64,000 bases of DNA from Lacrimispora amygdalina. Its GTDB lineage: Bacteria; Bacillota; Clostridia; Lachnospirales; Lachnospiraceae. A program made the position numbers and the translations under genes. The notes under the pieces are model-generated. The model did not search any database. It was given only the letters and a program-made list of their open reading frames with translations, and was not told the origin of the DNA. Below are positions 28,475 through 36,313 of this stretch, piece by piece; the first letter of the stretch is position 1; each line of letters opens with the position of its first letter. The stretch lies in the NCBI RefSeq assembly GCF_900205965.1, contig NZ_OAOF01000018.1:48474-112473 (forward strand), given 5' to 3'.

Positions 28475-28507
28475 ATAACAACTGGTATGAAGGGGGGGAA
28501 GAAGGTC

Positions 28508-28720
28508 ATGCAATATATCATAGACCGGATCGAACAGGAGATGGTGATCTGTGAGAATGAAAGCGGAAGTATGGAGAAATTTTCTTTAAAAGAGATTCCC
28601 GGTGAAGCCAAAGAAGGGGATGTTCTTTTAAAAACAAACGGAGCTTTCCAGGTTGACAGGGAAGCAACAGACCGCCGCAGACAGAAGATGCGTGAGAAAC
28701 TGAACAGACTCATAAAATAA
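28508..28720 (+). CDS. DUF3006 domain protein
   Basis: The 70-residue protein starts MQYIIDRIEQEMVICEN after GGGGGGAAGAAGG; the in-frame ATG at 28487 lies within that purine tract and is rejected. An N-terminal small beta-barrel with a GEAKEGDVLL turn is followed by a basic helix (TDRRRQKMREKLNRLIK). This is the DUF3006 pattern, commonly next to ComEC-like metallohydrolases as here. The molecular role is unknown. Confidence 0.87.
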   Translation: MQYIIDRIEQEMVICENESGSMEKFSLKEIPGEAKEGDVLLKTNGAFQVDREATDRRRQKMREKLNRLIK

Positions 28721-28733
28721 AGGATCTGAATAT

Positions 28734-29726
28734 ATGAAAAATTACATTGTACTGGATCTGGAATGGAACCAGAATGCCGGAGGGAAGGAGGAAGCAGTCG
28801 ATCATTTTCCCTTTGAAATCATTGAAATCGGAGCAGTAAGGCTGAATGAAGCCATGGAAGAAATTGGAGAATACAGGAGGCTCATTAAGCCTAAGGTTTA
28901 CACAGAGCTCCATGAAAAGATACTGGAAGTGACCCATATGGATCAACAGACTCTGATGGAAGAGGGAATCTGCTTTGAGGAGGCTGTGAAAGAGTTTTTT
29001 CTCTGGTGCGGGAATGATCCGGTATTTTGTACCTGGGGGTCCATGGATTTAACAGAGCTTCAGCGGAATATTACTTATTTTAAGCTGCCAAACCCTTTTA
29101 AAAAGCCGCTTCTTTACTATGATATTCAAAAGCTTTACAGCCTTTTAGAAGGGGACGGGAAAGACCGGGTCTCTTTGGATGTGGCTGTTATAGAATCAGA
29201 AGTCATGGAGGACCGGCCATTTCACAGAGCACTTGATGACGCCCATTATACAGGGCGGATCATGAGTAAAATGGATTTTAAGAAGGTTGAGGCATACTGG
29301 TCAACGGATTATTACTGCCTTCCTGCAAATAAAGAGGAAGAGGTCTATCTGGTTTTTCCCGGATATTCCAAATATATTTCAAGGTCCTTTGAATCAAAAC
29401 AGGCGGCTATTGAGGACAAGACAGTAACTGACTTAATCTGCTGTAAGTGTAATCGAATGCTGAGGAAAAAAATCAGGTGGTTTTCAGTGAACCAAAAGTT
29501 TTATACGGCACTGGGCTGCTGTCCGGTTCACGGAAATGTAAAGGGAAAGATCCGGCTAAGACGCAATGATGAGGGAATGGTCTATGTGGTAAAGACCATG
29601 AAGCTGATTGGCGAGGACGAGATTGACGAGATCTATGAGAAAAAAGAAGAGGCGAAAAAGAAACGGGTTGAAAAAACCAAAACACGTAAACAGAACAAGA
29701 AGAAGGGGAAATTCCCTCCTCCTTAA
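28734..29726 (+). CDS. DEDDh-type 3'-5' exonuclease family protein
   Basis: The 330-residue protein begins NYIVLDLEWNQ, the exonuclease motif I with Asp and Glu. It continues with FEIIEIGAVRLN, a middle block with CTWGSMDLTELQRN (motif II), and HRALDDAHYTGRI (motif III with the catalytic His and Asp). A C-terminal region has paired cysteines CCKCNRM and CCPVHGN, which may bind zinc, and a very basic Lys/Glu tail. It is expected to trim RNA or DNA ends in the cytoplasm. It sits 13 bases after DUF3006, and its stop overlaps the convergent response-regulator stop by four bases. Confidence 0.87.
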   Translation: MKNYIVLDLEWNQNAGGKEEAVDHFPFEIIEIGAVRLNEAMEEIGEYRRLIKPKVYTELHEKILEVTHMDQQTLMEEGICFEEAVKEFFLWCGNDPVFCTWGSMDLTELQRNITYFKLPNPFKKPLLYYDIQKLYSLLEGDGKDRVSLDVAVIESEVMEDRPFHRALDDAHYTGRIMSKMDFKKVEAYWSTDYYCLPANKEEEVYLVFPGYSKYISRSFESKQAAIEDKTVTDLICCKCNRMLRKKIRWFSVNQKFYTALGCCPVHGNVKGKIRLRRNDEGMVYVVKTMKLIGEDEIDEIYEKKEEAKKKRVEKTKTRKQNKKKGKFPPP

Positions 29727-30433
29727 TATTCGCTTTCCTGCATTCGGTAGCCAACACCGATTTCTGTAAAAATATAATTTGGTTCCCCGGGATTTAGTTC
29801 AATTTTTCTCCGGATATGTGCCATATTGACTCTTAGAATCTGGTTGTTATTGTCTGCATAAGGCCCCCAGATATGGTTGATCATGAAATCATAGGTAAGA
29901 ACTCTGCCTGAGTTTTCTGCAAGAAGGGATACCAGCTTATATTCAATCTGAGTTAAATGGACCACATGTCCGTTCAATGTAACAAGACGTTTTACAAAGT
30001 CTATCACCAGACCTTTGTATTGATAGGGAGCCTGAACTACTGAGCCGTCAATGGTACTGATGGTGGATTTTCCGTGACGCAGTGTAGTACGGATTCTGGC
30101 CAGAAGCTCACTGGTTCCAAAAGGTTTGGTGATATAATCGTCAGCACCATAATCAAGGGCTGCTACTTTTTCCTGTTCCTGGGTTCTGGCAGAAATAACA
30201 ATGATGGGAATTGCAGACCAGCTTCTTACATTACGGATTATATCCATTCCGTCGATATCGGGCAGTCCTAAATCCAACAGAATTACGTCTGGACAATTGG
30301 AACTGATGATAGCCAGACCGTCTTTTCCATTCAATGCATGGATCACCTTATAATCATGTCTTTGCAAAGTACTCTCAATAAAACTTAAGATGTTCTTTTC
30401 GTCTTCAATAATTGCTATTGTAAATTTATTCAC
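29723..30433 (-). CDS. KdpE-like OmpR-family response regulator
   Basis: The 236-residue protein has a receiver domain with IIEDEKN and the phosphoacceptor Asp in DVILLDLGLPD (near 53), plus the invariant Lys in DDYITKPF. An OmpR/PhoB winged-helix DNA-binding domain follows (TQIEYKLVSLLAENSGRVLT). The GTG at 30433 is chosen because GGGAGAG lies seven bases upstream and it overlaps the kinase stop by eight bases. An upstream ATG at 30487 lies deep in the kinase gene. It is paired with the KdpD-like kinase. No kdpFABC operon is in the window, so the regulon may differ from classic potassium control. Confidence 0.93.
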   Translation of the reverse strand: MNKFTIAIIEDEKNILSFIESTLQRHDYKVIHALNGKDGLAIISSNCPDVILLDLGLPDIDGMDIIRNVRSWSAIPIIVISARTQEQEKVAALDYGADDYITKPFGTSELLARIRTTLRHGKSTISTIDGSVVQAPYQYKGLVIDFVKRLVTLNGHVVHLTQIEYKLVSLLAENSGRVLTYDFMINHIWGPYADNNNQILRVNMAHIRRKIELNPGEPNYIFTEIGVGYRMQESEY

Positions 30434-31511
30434 AAATATTCTCTCCCAACGGTAATGTAAATGTAAAAACTGCACCTGATGATTCATTGCCTGCTGTTAT
30501 GGTGCCATTATGTGCAGTGATTATTGTTTTGCAGATGGAAAGACCGATTCCCATACCCTTGTGAGAATCAACGCTGCGGTTAGGGAAAGAGGTATATCCG
30601 TCAAAAATATTAGACAGTCTGTCTGGTTCAATCCCGATCCCACGGTCCCGAATGTCAAACCTTGCATAACCCTCTTCCCTGGAAAGGGTTATACTGACCG
30701 GGTCTTTGGAATTAGAGTGATAAACCGCATTTTCCAATAAATTTATAATGACCTGTTCGATTAGTGTGGCATCCATGGGAACCATAACCAGCTCATCTGG
30801 CACAGTGACCCGTACCATAGTATCAGGAAAACGCTTATGAAACCGCAGGACTGCTTCCGATACCACTTCCTCTACGGATTCCAGTGACTTTGTTACCTGC
30901 GCTTTCGAACCTCTGATTCTGGTAACGCTCAATAAATTTTCCACCATAGTAAGAAGCCAGTTGGCATCTTCCCGGATATCGCCGACCAGACCCGCTTTTT
31001 CTTCTTCCGTCATTGTATGGTGGTTTTCTAAGTAGGAACTGCTTGCTCCGATGATTCCGGTCAGTGGAGTTCTCAGATCATGAGAGATAGCCCGCAGAAG
31101 ATTTGCCCGCATTGCTTCTTTTTCGGCATCCATCAGAAGTTTTTCTCGTTCGTGTATGATTTTATTCTGATGCTTTAAATGCGTTGTGGTGGCGCTTGTA
31201 ATACTGGATATCACCATAAGAGCAATAAAGGTGATGGGATACCCATCCATTGCAAAATTCAGGTGCATATATGGATAGGTAAAAACCAGATTAACGCAGA
31301 CAACACTGATAAAGGACGCCACAACACCGGGCACATATCCGTTTGAATACCGCGAGATCAATACAACTGCCATCATATAGACGATACTGACGTTGGTGGG
31401 GTGTCCCCCAACAAAGACCAGCAGATAGGATACAATGGTTGCTAAGGTCAGCGCAAACAGGGTAACCAGAATATTCCATACCAGTTCTTTTTTTGTCATG
31501 GTATTTTTCAT
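30426..31511 (-). CDS. KdpD-like sensor histidine kinase, short form
   Basis: This 361-residue membrane kinase has four predicted helices forming a DUF4118 domain (about 10-110, HPTNVSIVYMMAVVL and GYVPGVVASFIS). HisKA follows with the phosphoacceptor H in RAISHDLRTPLTG, then HATPase boxes LLENAVYHS, DRGIGI and GMGIGLSI. The N-terminal KdpD osmosensor and universal-stress domains (about 400 residues) are absent. The start at MKNTMTKKEL has GGGAGGAGTC before it; the frame's first ATG at 31523 overlaps that site. It follows the carboxypeptidase gene directly and overlaps the response regulator. Confidence 0.92.
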   Translation of the reverse strand: MKNTMTKKELVWNILVTLFALTLATIVSYLLVFVGGHPTNVSIVYMMAVVLISRYSNGYVPGVVASFISVVCVNLVFTYPYMHLNFAMDGYPITFIALMVISSITSATTTHLKHQNKIIHEREKLLMDAEKEAMRANLLRAISHDLRTPLTGIIGASSSYLENHHTMTEEEKAGLVGDIREDANWLLTMVENLLSVTRIRGSKAQVTKSLESVEEVVSEAVLRFHKRFPDTMVRVTVPDELVMVPMDATLIEQVIINLLENAVYHSNSKDPVSITLSREEGYARFDIRDRGIGIEPDRLSNIFDGYTSFPNRSVDSHKGMGIGLSICKTIITAHNGTITAGNESSGAVFTFTLPLGENICE

Positions 31512-31523
31512 GACTCCTCCCAT

Positions 31524-33041
31524 TTAGCGAAATTTAAATTTATTTTTTTTCCAGCCTTTTTTTCTTGAGGTATAGATTCCTCGCCGCTGCTGCAAAAGGG
31601 AGTCGAATTCGTCTGCGGAGACACCGGATTCCTTCAGTCGTTTCAGCCGTTGTTCCCTCCGGATCAGAGACTCCTGTTCATCCCTGTGTTTTTTATAGAT
31701 GAAAAATGAGGCAAGTCCACCGGCCACAAAGACAAATCCCACACTGCCAAGAATGAGCCAGACAGTCAGCGGAATTTCAAAAGGTCTTAAGGCTTTTTCT
31801 CTGTAAGCCTGGGCTGCCCGGTCTGCAGAAGCGTCCACTGCCTCCGGGGATGCTTCCTCTCCATTACCGGGTGCATCGGCCAGCTTTGATTTAACAGCAG
31901 ACTCAACCAGAGAATGATTAATTTCCAGAAATGTAGAACCCACAACCCGGTCCTTATAACGATAGTTAATTCTGGCAATTGCATTCTCCGGATCACCTTT
32001 TGATATGTCATAGCTCAGTTCCGGTTTTGCATCATAAAAGTCAGCCGTTTTCGGTAATACGATCCGGCTGTCAGGATCAAGCACCAGAGCTTCCGGTCTG
32101 GTAATGGAAAGTCCGCTGAAATTTAAATCATTGGTTATGGAGCTATAGGTTTTTTCGTATTCAGCTGCCTTTAATGAGGTAAAATTATTAAATCCAAACT
32201 CCATAAGATTCCTGGTGTCAGCCCAGTACTGGGGAGTGGATCCCTTCAGAATAACTGTGATAAGCTTCAATCCGTTTCTTTCCGCACACGTAACCAGTGT
32301 ATTGCCGGCAAGGGTGGTATATCCTGTTTTTCCCCCGACAATATCAGGATAATAAAAAGGAGTGCTTTTCTTCATCATCTTATGTCCCGGAGAGATGGCG
32401 AGCCCCTCTTTGTTAATGGAATTAGGGGGAAGTTTGTAATAGGTGGTGGAATCGATCTCTTCAAAGACGGGATTTTGAAAGGCGGCTTTGGCAATAAGTG
32501 CCATATCATAGGGGGAGGTATAATGATCCGGATTATTTAAACCGCTTGGATTGGCAAAATGGGTATTTGTGCACCCAAGCTCCTTTGCTTTTGCGTTCAT
32601 CATGTCTGCAAATGCTTCCCTGCTTCCTGCAACATGCTCGGCCAGAGCATTGGCCGACTCATTGGCAGATCGAAGCAAAAGTGCATAAAGACAGTCTTTC
32701 ACAGAGAGCTGGTCCCCCTCGTTGATTCCGGCATTGCTGCTCCCGGATTCTACGTTAAAGACTGCGTCATGGGAAAACGTAACAGTATCATCTAACTGGC
32801 AGTTTTCTATCACCAGCAGTGCAGTCATTACTTTGGTAATGCTTGCGGGAAAATACTGGTTGTGTATATTCTTCCCCCAGAGAATTGTACCGGTGTCTGC
32901 ATCGATTAAGATCGCACCATCTGCCTCTACGGATACATTGTCCGGCCAGTCAGCAGCTGCCATTGCGGTTCCAGGAAAGGATGAGACACATAAAAACAGG
33001 CAAAGGAAGAAGTTAAAAATTTTTTTCGTAAATTGGGTCAT
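31524..33041 (-). CDS. D-alanyl-D-alanine carboxypeptidase (DacF/PBP5 family)
   Basis: The 505-residue penicillin-binding protein has a signal sequence (KIFNFFLCLFLCVSS...AMAA), the active-site SxxK in FPASITKVM, SAN in RSANESANA, and KTG in GGKTGYTTLAGN. A beta-rich C-terminal domain, a membrane helix (VWLILGSVGFVFVAGGL) and a long basic cytoplasmic tail follow. It trims the terminal D-Ala of peptidoglycan pentapeptides outside the membrane. The internal ATG at 33041 is preceded by GGAGAG at ten bases; ATG at 33059 has no binding site, so the start is uncertain by six codons. A probable own promoter lies at 33096-33124. Confidence 0.92.
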   Translation of the reverse strand: MTQFTKKIFNFFLCLFLCVSSFPGTAMAAADWPDNVSVEADGAILIDADTGTILWGKNIHNQYFPASITKVMTALLVIENCQLDDTVTFSHDAVFNVESGSSNAGINEGDQLSVKDCLYALLLRSANESANALAEHVAGSREAFADMMNAKAKELGCTNTHFANPSGLNNPDHYTSPYDMALIAKAAFQNPVFEEIDSTTYYKLPPNSINKEGLAISPGHKMMKKSTPFYYPDIVGGKTGYTTLAGNTLVTCAERNGLKLITVILKGSTPQYWADTRNLMEFGFNNFTSLKAAEYEKTYSSITNDLNFSGLSITRPEALVLDPDSRIVLPKTADFYDAKPELSYDISKGDPENAIARINYRYKDRVVGSTFLEINHSLVESAVKSKLADAPGNGEEASPEAVDASADRAAQAYREKALRPFEIPLTVWLILGSVGFVFVAGGLASFFIYKKHRDEQESLIRREQRLKRLKESGVSADEFDSLLQQRRGIYTSRKKGWKKNKFKFR

Positions 33042-33095
33042 ATTCAATAGTCTCTCCATTGTTATGTTTCGGTTTTATAGAATACTTCAATTTAC

Positions 33096-33124
33096 AGTAT
33101 ATGTGATTTGGGATAACAAGTAAA
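33096..33124 (-). promoter_or_regulatory. Candidate promoter of carboxypeptidase-KdpDE unit
   Basis: On the minus strand, TTTACT (33119-33124) and TATACT (33096-33101) are 17 bases apart, just before the carboxypeptidase gene and next to the stop of the TIGR01906 gene. Confidence 0.5.
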
Positions 33125-33126
33125 GA

Positions 33127-33822
33127 TTATTTGTGATTTTTCCTCCATTTGCGCATAAGAATGACGCATAAAATCAGGAGTATCGCGACGGAAGAAAAGT
33201 AGAGAAAGCCTATATAAAATACGGTGTCCCGAAAAAATCCTTCCGGTACAATATTGATCAGCATGTCCGCTGCCGGATCCAGCATCCAGAAATCATTAGT
33301 AAAAAACAGATGATGGAACAGTATGAAATACCTGGTAAAATCAGTAGATATAATTCCTGCTATAACAGCAGAACCCACAAAGAATAAACCGCTTCCCGTT
33401 AACACAGATTTAGGAAAGGTGCTGCCCCAGCTTGTTTTTAAGAGCATAAGAATGATCAGACACAGAGCCATTACCATGAGACATCCTCTGCGAATGGACA
33501 TGGCACCTAAAAACAGTCCCTGAACGTCTTTCATGTGTGCAATTTCCCTGGCACTGAAAAATTCCCGGTGAACTCCTCCCATCGTAGTTTCCACGTGAAG
33601 ATCCGCACGGTTTCCTTTTAAATAGGCCATCATCTGGTCTGTAACATCCAGCAGATCGTCCATAGTCATGGAGACTGCCTCTGTAACATTGTATTTGGCA
33701 TATTCCTTTTCAAAGTATCCTGGTGTCCAGTATACGGCTGCCTCCACAGATGTAAATAATAGTACGATCATAAGGCAGAAAGAAAAAACAATACCAATAG
33801 TATATTGCATGATACGATTCAT
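33127..33822 (-). CDS. TIGR01906 family integral membrane protein
   Basis: The 231-residue protein has an N-terminal helix (YTIGIVFSFCLMIVLLF), an extracytoplasmic segment with MTMDDLLDVTDQMMAYLKG and FSAREIAHMKDVQGLFLG, and three further helices. It ends in a basic RKWRKNHK tail. The segment FSAREIAHMKDV with its following helix is characteristic of TIGR01906 (DUF1461). The function is unknown. An AGGAGG site lies six bases before the ATG, and the gene is 19 bases after the TRIC gene, consistent with one transcript. Confidence 0.85.
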   Translation of the reverse strand: MNRIMQYTIGIVFSFCLMIVLLFTSVEAAVYWTPGYFEKEYAKYNVTEAVSMTMDDLLDVTDQMMAYLKGNRADLHVETTMGGVHREFFSAREIAHMKDVQGLFLGAMSIRRGCLMVMALCLIILMLLKTSWGSTFPKSVLTGSGLFFVGSAVIAGIISTDFTRYFILFHHLFFTNDFWMLDPAADMLINIVPEGFFRDTVFYIGFLYFSSVAILLILCVILMRKWRKNHK

Positions 33823-33841
33823 GAGTAACCTCCTGATTCTG

Positions 33842-34492
33842 TTATTTATTAACGGCAGTAGGCAGATTCCAGCAAAACCGGGTAGCCAGCAGACGGATTA
33901 TGATTACGGCTGCAGCACCTGCCAGCATGGCAATATTGCCGTTGATATGGGGCATCAGACTGGCGTACAGCATGGCACCTGCAATAGAAGCACATGCATA
34001 GATGTGTTTTTTTAAAACATTAGGGGTCTGGCCAGCCATAATATCGCGCAGAATTCCACCGCCCACACCGGTTATGACACCAAGAAATATAATGAGAAAA
34101 TGATAATCACCGTAGCCGGCTAAAACTGCGGTATCAATTCCCACCACTGTAAAAGCACCGAGTCCTATGGCATCAAAGATATTCATAATCTTTTCGAAGG
34201 ATGCCATGTGGCATTCTAAGAGAAAGTTCTGGTTCCGTCTTACTGTGATAAATAGAAGCATAACCGTTATAAAGGCAAGTAATACGTATACCGGGTCTGT
34301 AAACAGCGAGGGAGGAATATTGCCAATAATAATATCCCGCAGCATACCTCCCCCTACCGCTGTGGTGACGCCGAGAACAATGATTCCAAGTAAATCCATC
34401 TGCTTTTTTACAGCGACCATGGCTCCTGAGGATGCAAAGGCAATTGTACCGATTGCTTCTACAAAGAAAAGCAGAGACAACTCTATTTTCAT
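33842..34492 (-). CDS. TRIC cation channel family protein (UPF0126/YadS-like)
   Basis: The 216-residue membrane protein has seven predicted helices made of two similar three-helix repeats, marked by GVTTAVGGGMLRDIIIG (near 43) and GVITGVGGGILRDIMAG (near 128). The glycine-rich kinks line the ion path in trimeric prokaryotic TRIC channels, which conduct potassium and sodium. GGAGG precedes the ATG, and a near-consensus promoter lies at 34531-34559. It is the first gene of the minus-strand unit leading to TIGR01906 and perhaps the carboxypeptidase and KdpDE genes. Confidence 0.93.
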   Translation of the reverse strand: MKIELSLLFFVEAIGTIAFASSGAMVAVKKQMDLLGIIVLGVTTAVGGGMLRDIIIGNIPPSLFTDPVYVLLAFITVMLLFITVRRNQNFLLECHMASFEKIMNIFDAIGLGAFTVVGIDTAVLAGYGDYHFLIIFLGVITGVGGGILRDIMAGQTPNVLKKHIYACASIAGAMLYASLMPHINGNIAMLAGAAAVIIIRLLATRFCWNLPTAVNK

Positions 34493-34530
34493 GGATAACC
34501 TCCGATGAGTTCTTATAGGAAATTAAGGCA

Positions 34531-34559
34531 AGTATAAGAGTTGTGAGAGCGTTTGTCAA
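34531..34559 (-). promoter_or_regulatory. Promoter of TRIC-channel operon
   Basis: On the minus strand, a perfect TTGACA (34554-34559) and TATACT (34531-34536) are separated by 17 bases. Confidence 0.87.
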
Positions 34560-34600
34560 TATGCAAAAGAAGTGATAAATCAGTCAGTAAAAAAAATATC

Positions 34601-34629
34601 TTGATTTTTTCTTTGAAATTATATATTAT
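34601..34629 (+). promoter_or_regulatory. Candidate promoter of citrate synthase
   Basis: TTGATT at 34601-34606 and TATTAT at 34624-34629 have a 17-base spacer, about 115 bases before the chosen start. Confidence 0.6.
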
Positions 34630-34744
34630 ATGAAAAAGTTCAAAAGTGAACAGTTGGAAAATGGTTACAGCAGGGAAAGGAGAGGGTACTGCATTCGGTA
34701 AAACGGCGGAACATGATGACCTGTTTTCAGAAAGAGGTGTTTGC

Positions 34745-36103
34745 ATGATTGATCAGAAAAACTTTGAAAAAAATGTAAAGGAGTGGTCTGACATCTGTTT
34801 AAATGATGAGCGGATAGACTTAGAATCCTACGACAAATACGATGTAAAGAGGGGGCTTAGAGATAAGAAGGGCAACGGAGTGGTTGCCGGGCTGACCAAA
34901 GTGTCAAAGATCTTGTCCAGTAAAATAATAGACGGTGAGAAAGTGCCTTGCGAGGGAGAGCTTTACTACAGAGGATATAATATTAATGATCTTGTAAACG
35001 GGGTAGTGAAAGACGAAAGGTATGGGTTTGAAGAGATCGCCTATCTTCTGCTGTTTGGGGAATTACCGGATAAAAAGAAGCTGGAGCGTTTCACCCAGAC
35101 ATTAGGCTACAGCAGAACACTTCCTACCAATTTTGTCAGGGATGTGGTGATGAAGGCGCCCAGCCATGACATGATGTCAACTCTTGCCAGAAGCATACTG
35201 ACTCTGTCTGCCTATGATGAAAAAGCTGGGGACATATCAGTACCAAATGTGCTTCGCCAGAGTCTGATGTTAATCAGCGTCATGCCAATGCTGGCTGTCT
35301 ATGGTTATCACGCATATAATCATTATGAGAGGGACGGAAGCATGTATATCCACAGACCGGATGAAAAGCTGTCCACTGCAGAGAATATATTAAGACTCTT
35401 AAGACCGGACATGAAGTATTCCAAAGTGGAAGCCCATGTACTTGATCTGGCACTCATTCTCCATATGGAACACGGGGGCGGCAATAACTCCACGTTTACA
35501 ACCCATGTGGTAACCTCCTCAGGAACCGATACGTACAGCGTAGTGGCTGCGGCGCTGGCTTCATTAAAAGGGCCAAAGCACGGCGGTGCCAATATTAAAG
35601 TAGTGGAAATGATGGCAGATCTAAGGAAAGAGGTCCACGACTGGAAGAATGAGGAAGAAGTGGAGGGGTACTTAAGGAAACTGCTTCATAAGGAAGCATT
35701 TGACCGGAAAGGACTGATTTACGGCATGGGACATGCTGTCTACTCCAAATCCGATCCCCGTGCAGAGATATTTAAAAGATTTGTAAAGCAGTTATCAGAA
35801 GAAAAGGGACGTCTGGAAGATTTTAACCTGTACTCAGCCATTGAACGGCTGGCCCCCAAGGTAATCGGCGAAGAGCGCCGCATTTATAAAGGAGTCAGTG
35901 CAAATGTTGACTTTTACAGCGGGTTTGTTTACAGTATGCTTGACATACCGAAGGAATTATTCACCCCTATTTTTGCTATAGCAAGGATTGTCGGCTGGAG
36001 TGCCCACCGGATTGAGGAACTGATTAATATGGATAAGATTATACGTCCGGCTTATGTCAGTGTCATGCAGGAGGAATCCTATAATCCTTTGGAATCCAGA
36101 TAA
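34745..36103 (+). CDS. Citrate/2-methylcitrate synthase family protein
   Basis: The 452-residue cytoplasmic enzyme condenses acetyl-CoA (or propionyl-CoA) with oxaloacetate. Catalytic regions seen are HMEHGGGNNSTFT (first His), the GPKHGGANIKV block, YGMGHAVYSKSDPRA (second His) and NVDFYSGFVYS (Asp). The ATG at 34745 has AGAGGTG just upstream; a frame opening at 34646 has no binding site. The N-terminal extension of about 50 residues (NFEKNVKEWSDICLNDERID) is typical of the clostridial form. The gene appears monocistronic, with a promoter upstream and a strong terminator after it; no aconitase or isocitrate dehydrogenase gene is adjacent. Confidence 0.93.
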   Translation: MIDQKNFEKNVKEWSDICLNDERIDLESYDKYDVKRGLRDKKGNGVVAGLTKVSKILSSKIIDGEKVPCEGELYYRGYNINDLVNGVVKDERYGFEEIAYLLLFGELPDKKKLERFTQTLGYSRTLPTNFVRDVVMKAPSHDMMSTLARSILTLSAYDEKAGDISVPNVLRQSLMLISVMPMLAVYGYHAYNHYERDGSMYIHRPDEKLSTAENILRLLRPDMKYSKVEAHVLDLALILHMEHGGGNNSTFTTHVVTSSGTDTYSVVAAALASLKGPKHGGANIKVVEMMADLRKEVHDWKNEEEVEGYLRKLLHKEAFDRKGLIYGMGHAVYSKSDPRAEIFKRFVKQLSEEKGRLEDFNLYSAIERLAPKVIGEERRIYKGVSANVDFYSGFVYSMLDIPKELFTPIFAIARIVGWSAHRIEELINMDKIIRPAYVSVMQEESYNPLESR

Positions 36104-36115
36104 TAACAGAACATT

Positions 36116-36143
36116 AAAAACAGGCTGAGGAGCCTGTTTTTTT
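36116..36143 (+). terminator. Citrate synthase terminator
   Basis: CAGGCT (36121-36126) pairs with AGCCTG (36131-36136) around GAGG; flanking A-run and T-run extend the stem, and the T-tract reaches 36143. Confidence 0.92.
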
Positions 36144-36313
36144 ATGTAAATCCGCTGGTCCATCATGTAAAGATCAGATATAGTTTGTAAAGCTTTTGCA
36201 AAGTATCTTGAATATTGGAACCGGGAGTTTTATTCTTTAGAAAATGAGAGGCGCTTCCATTGTTAAAATTTGAGTAGGAATATGAAACCGTGGAGTATAA
36301 GGAGGATTTAAGT

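Noticed and set aside
34646..34744. Upstream ATG for citrate synthase
   Set aside because: It has no binding site, whereas ATG 34745 follows AGAGGTG and matches the usual family N-terminus.
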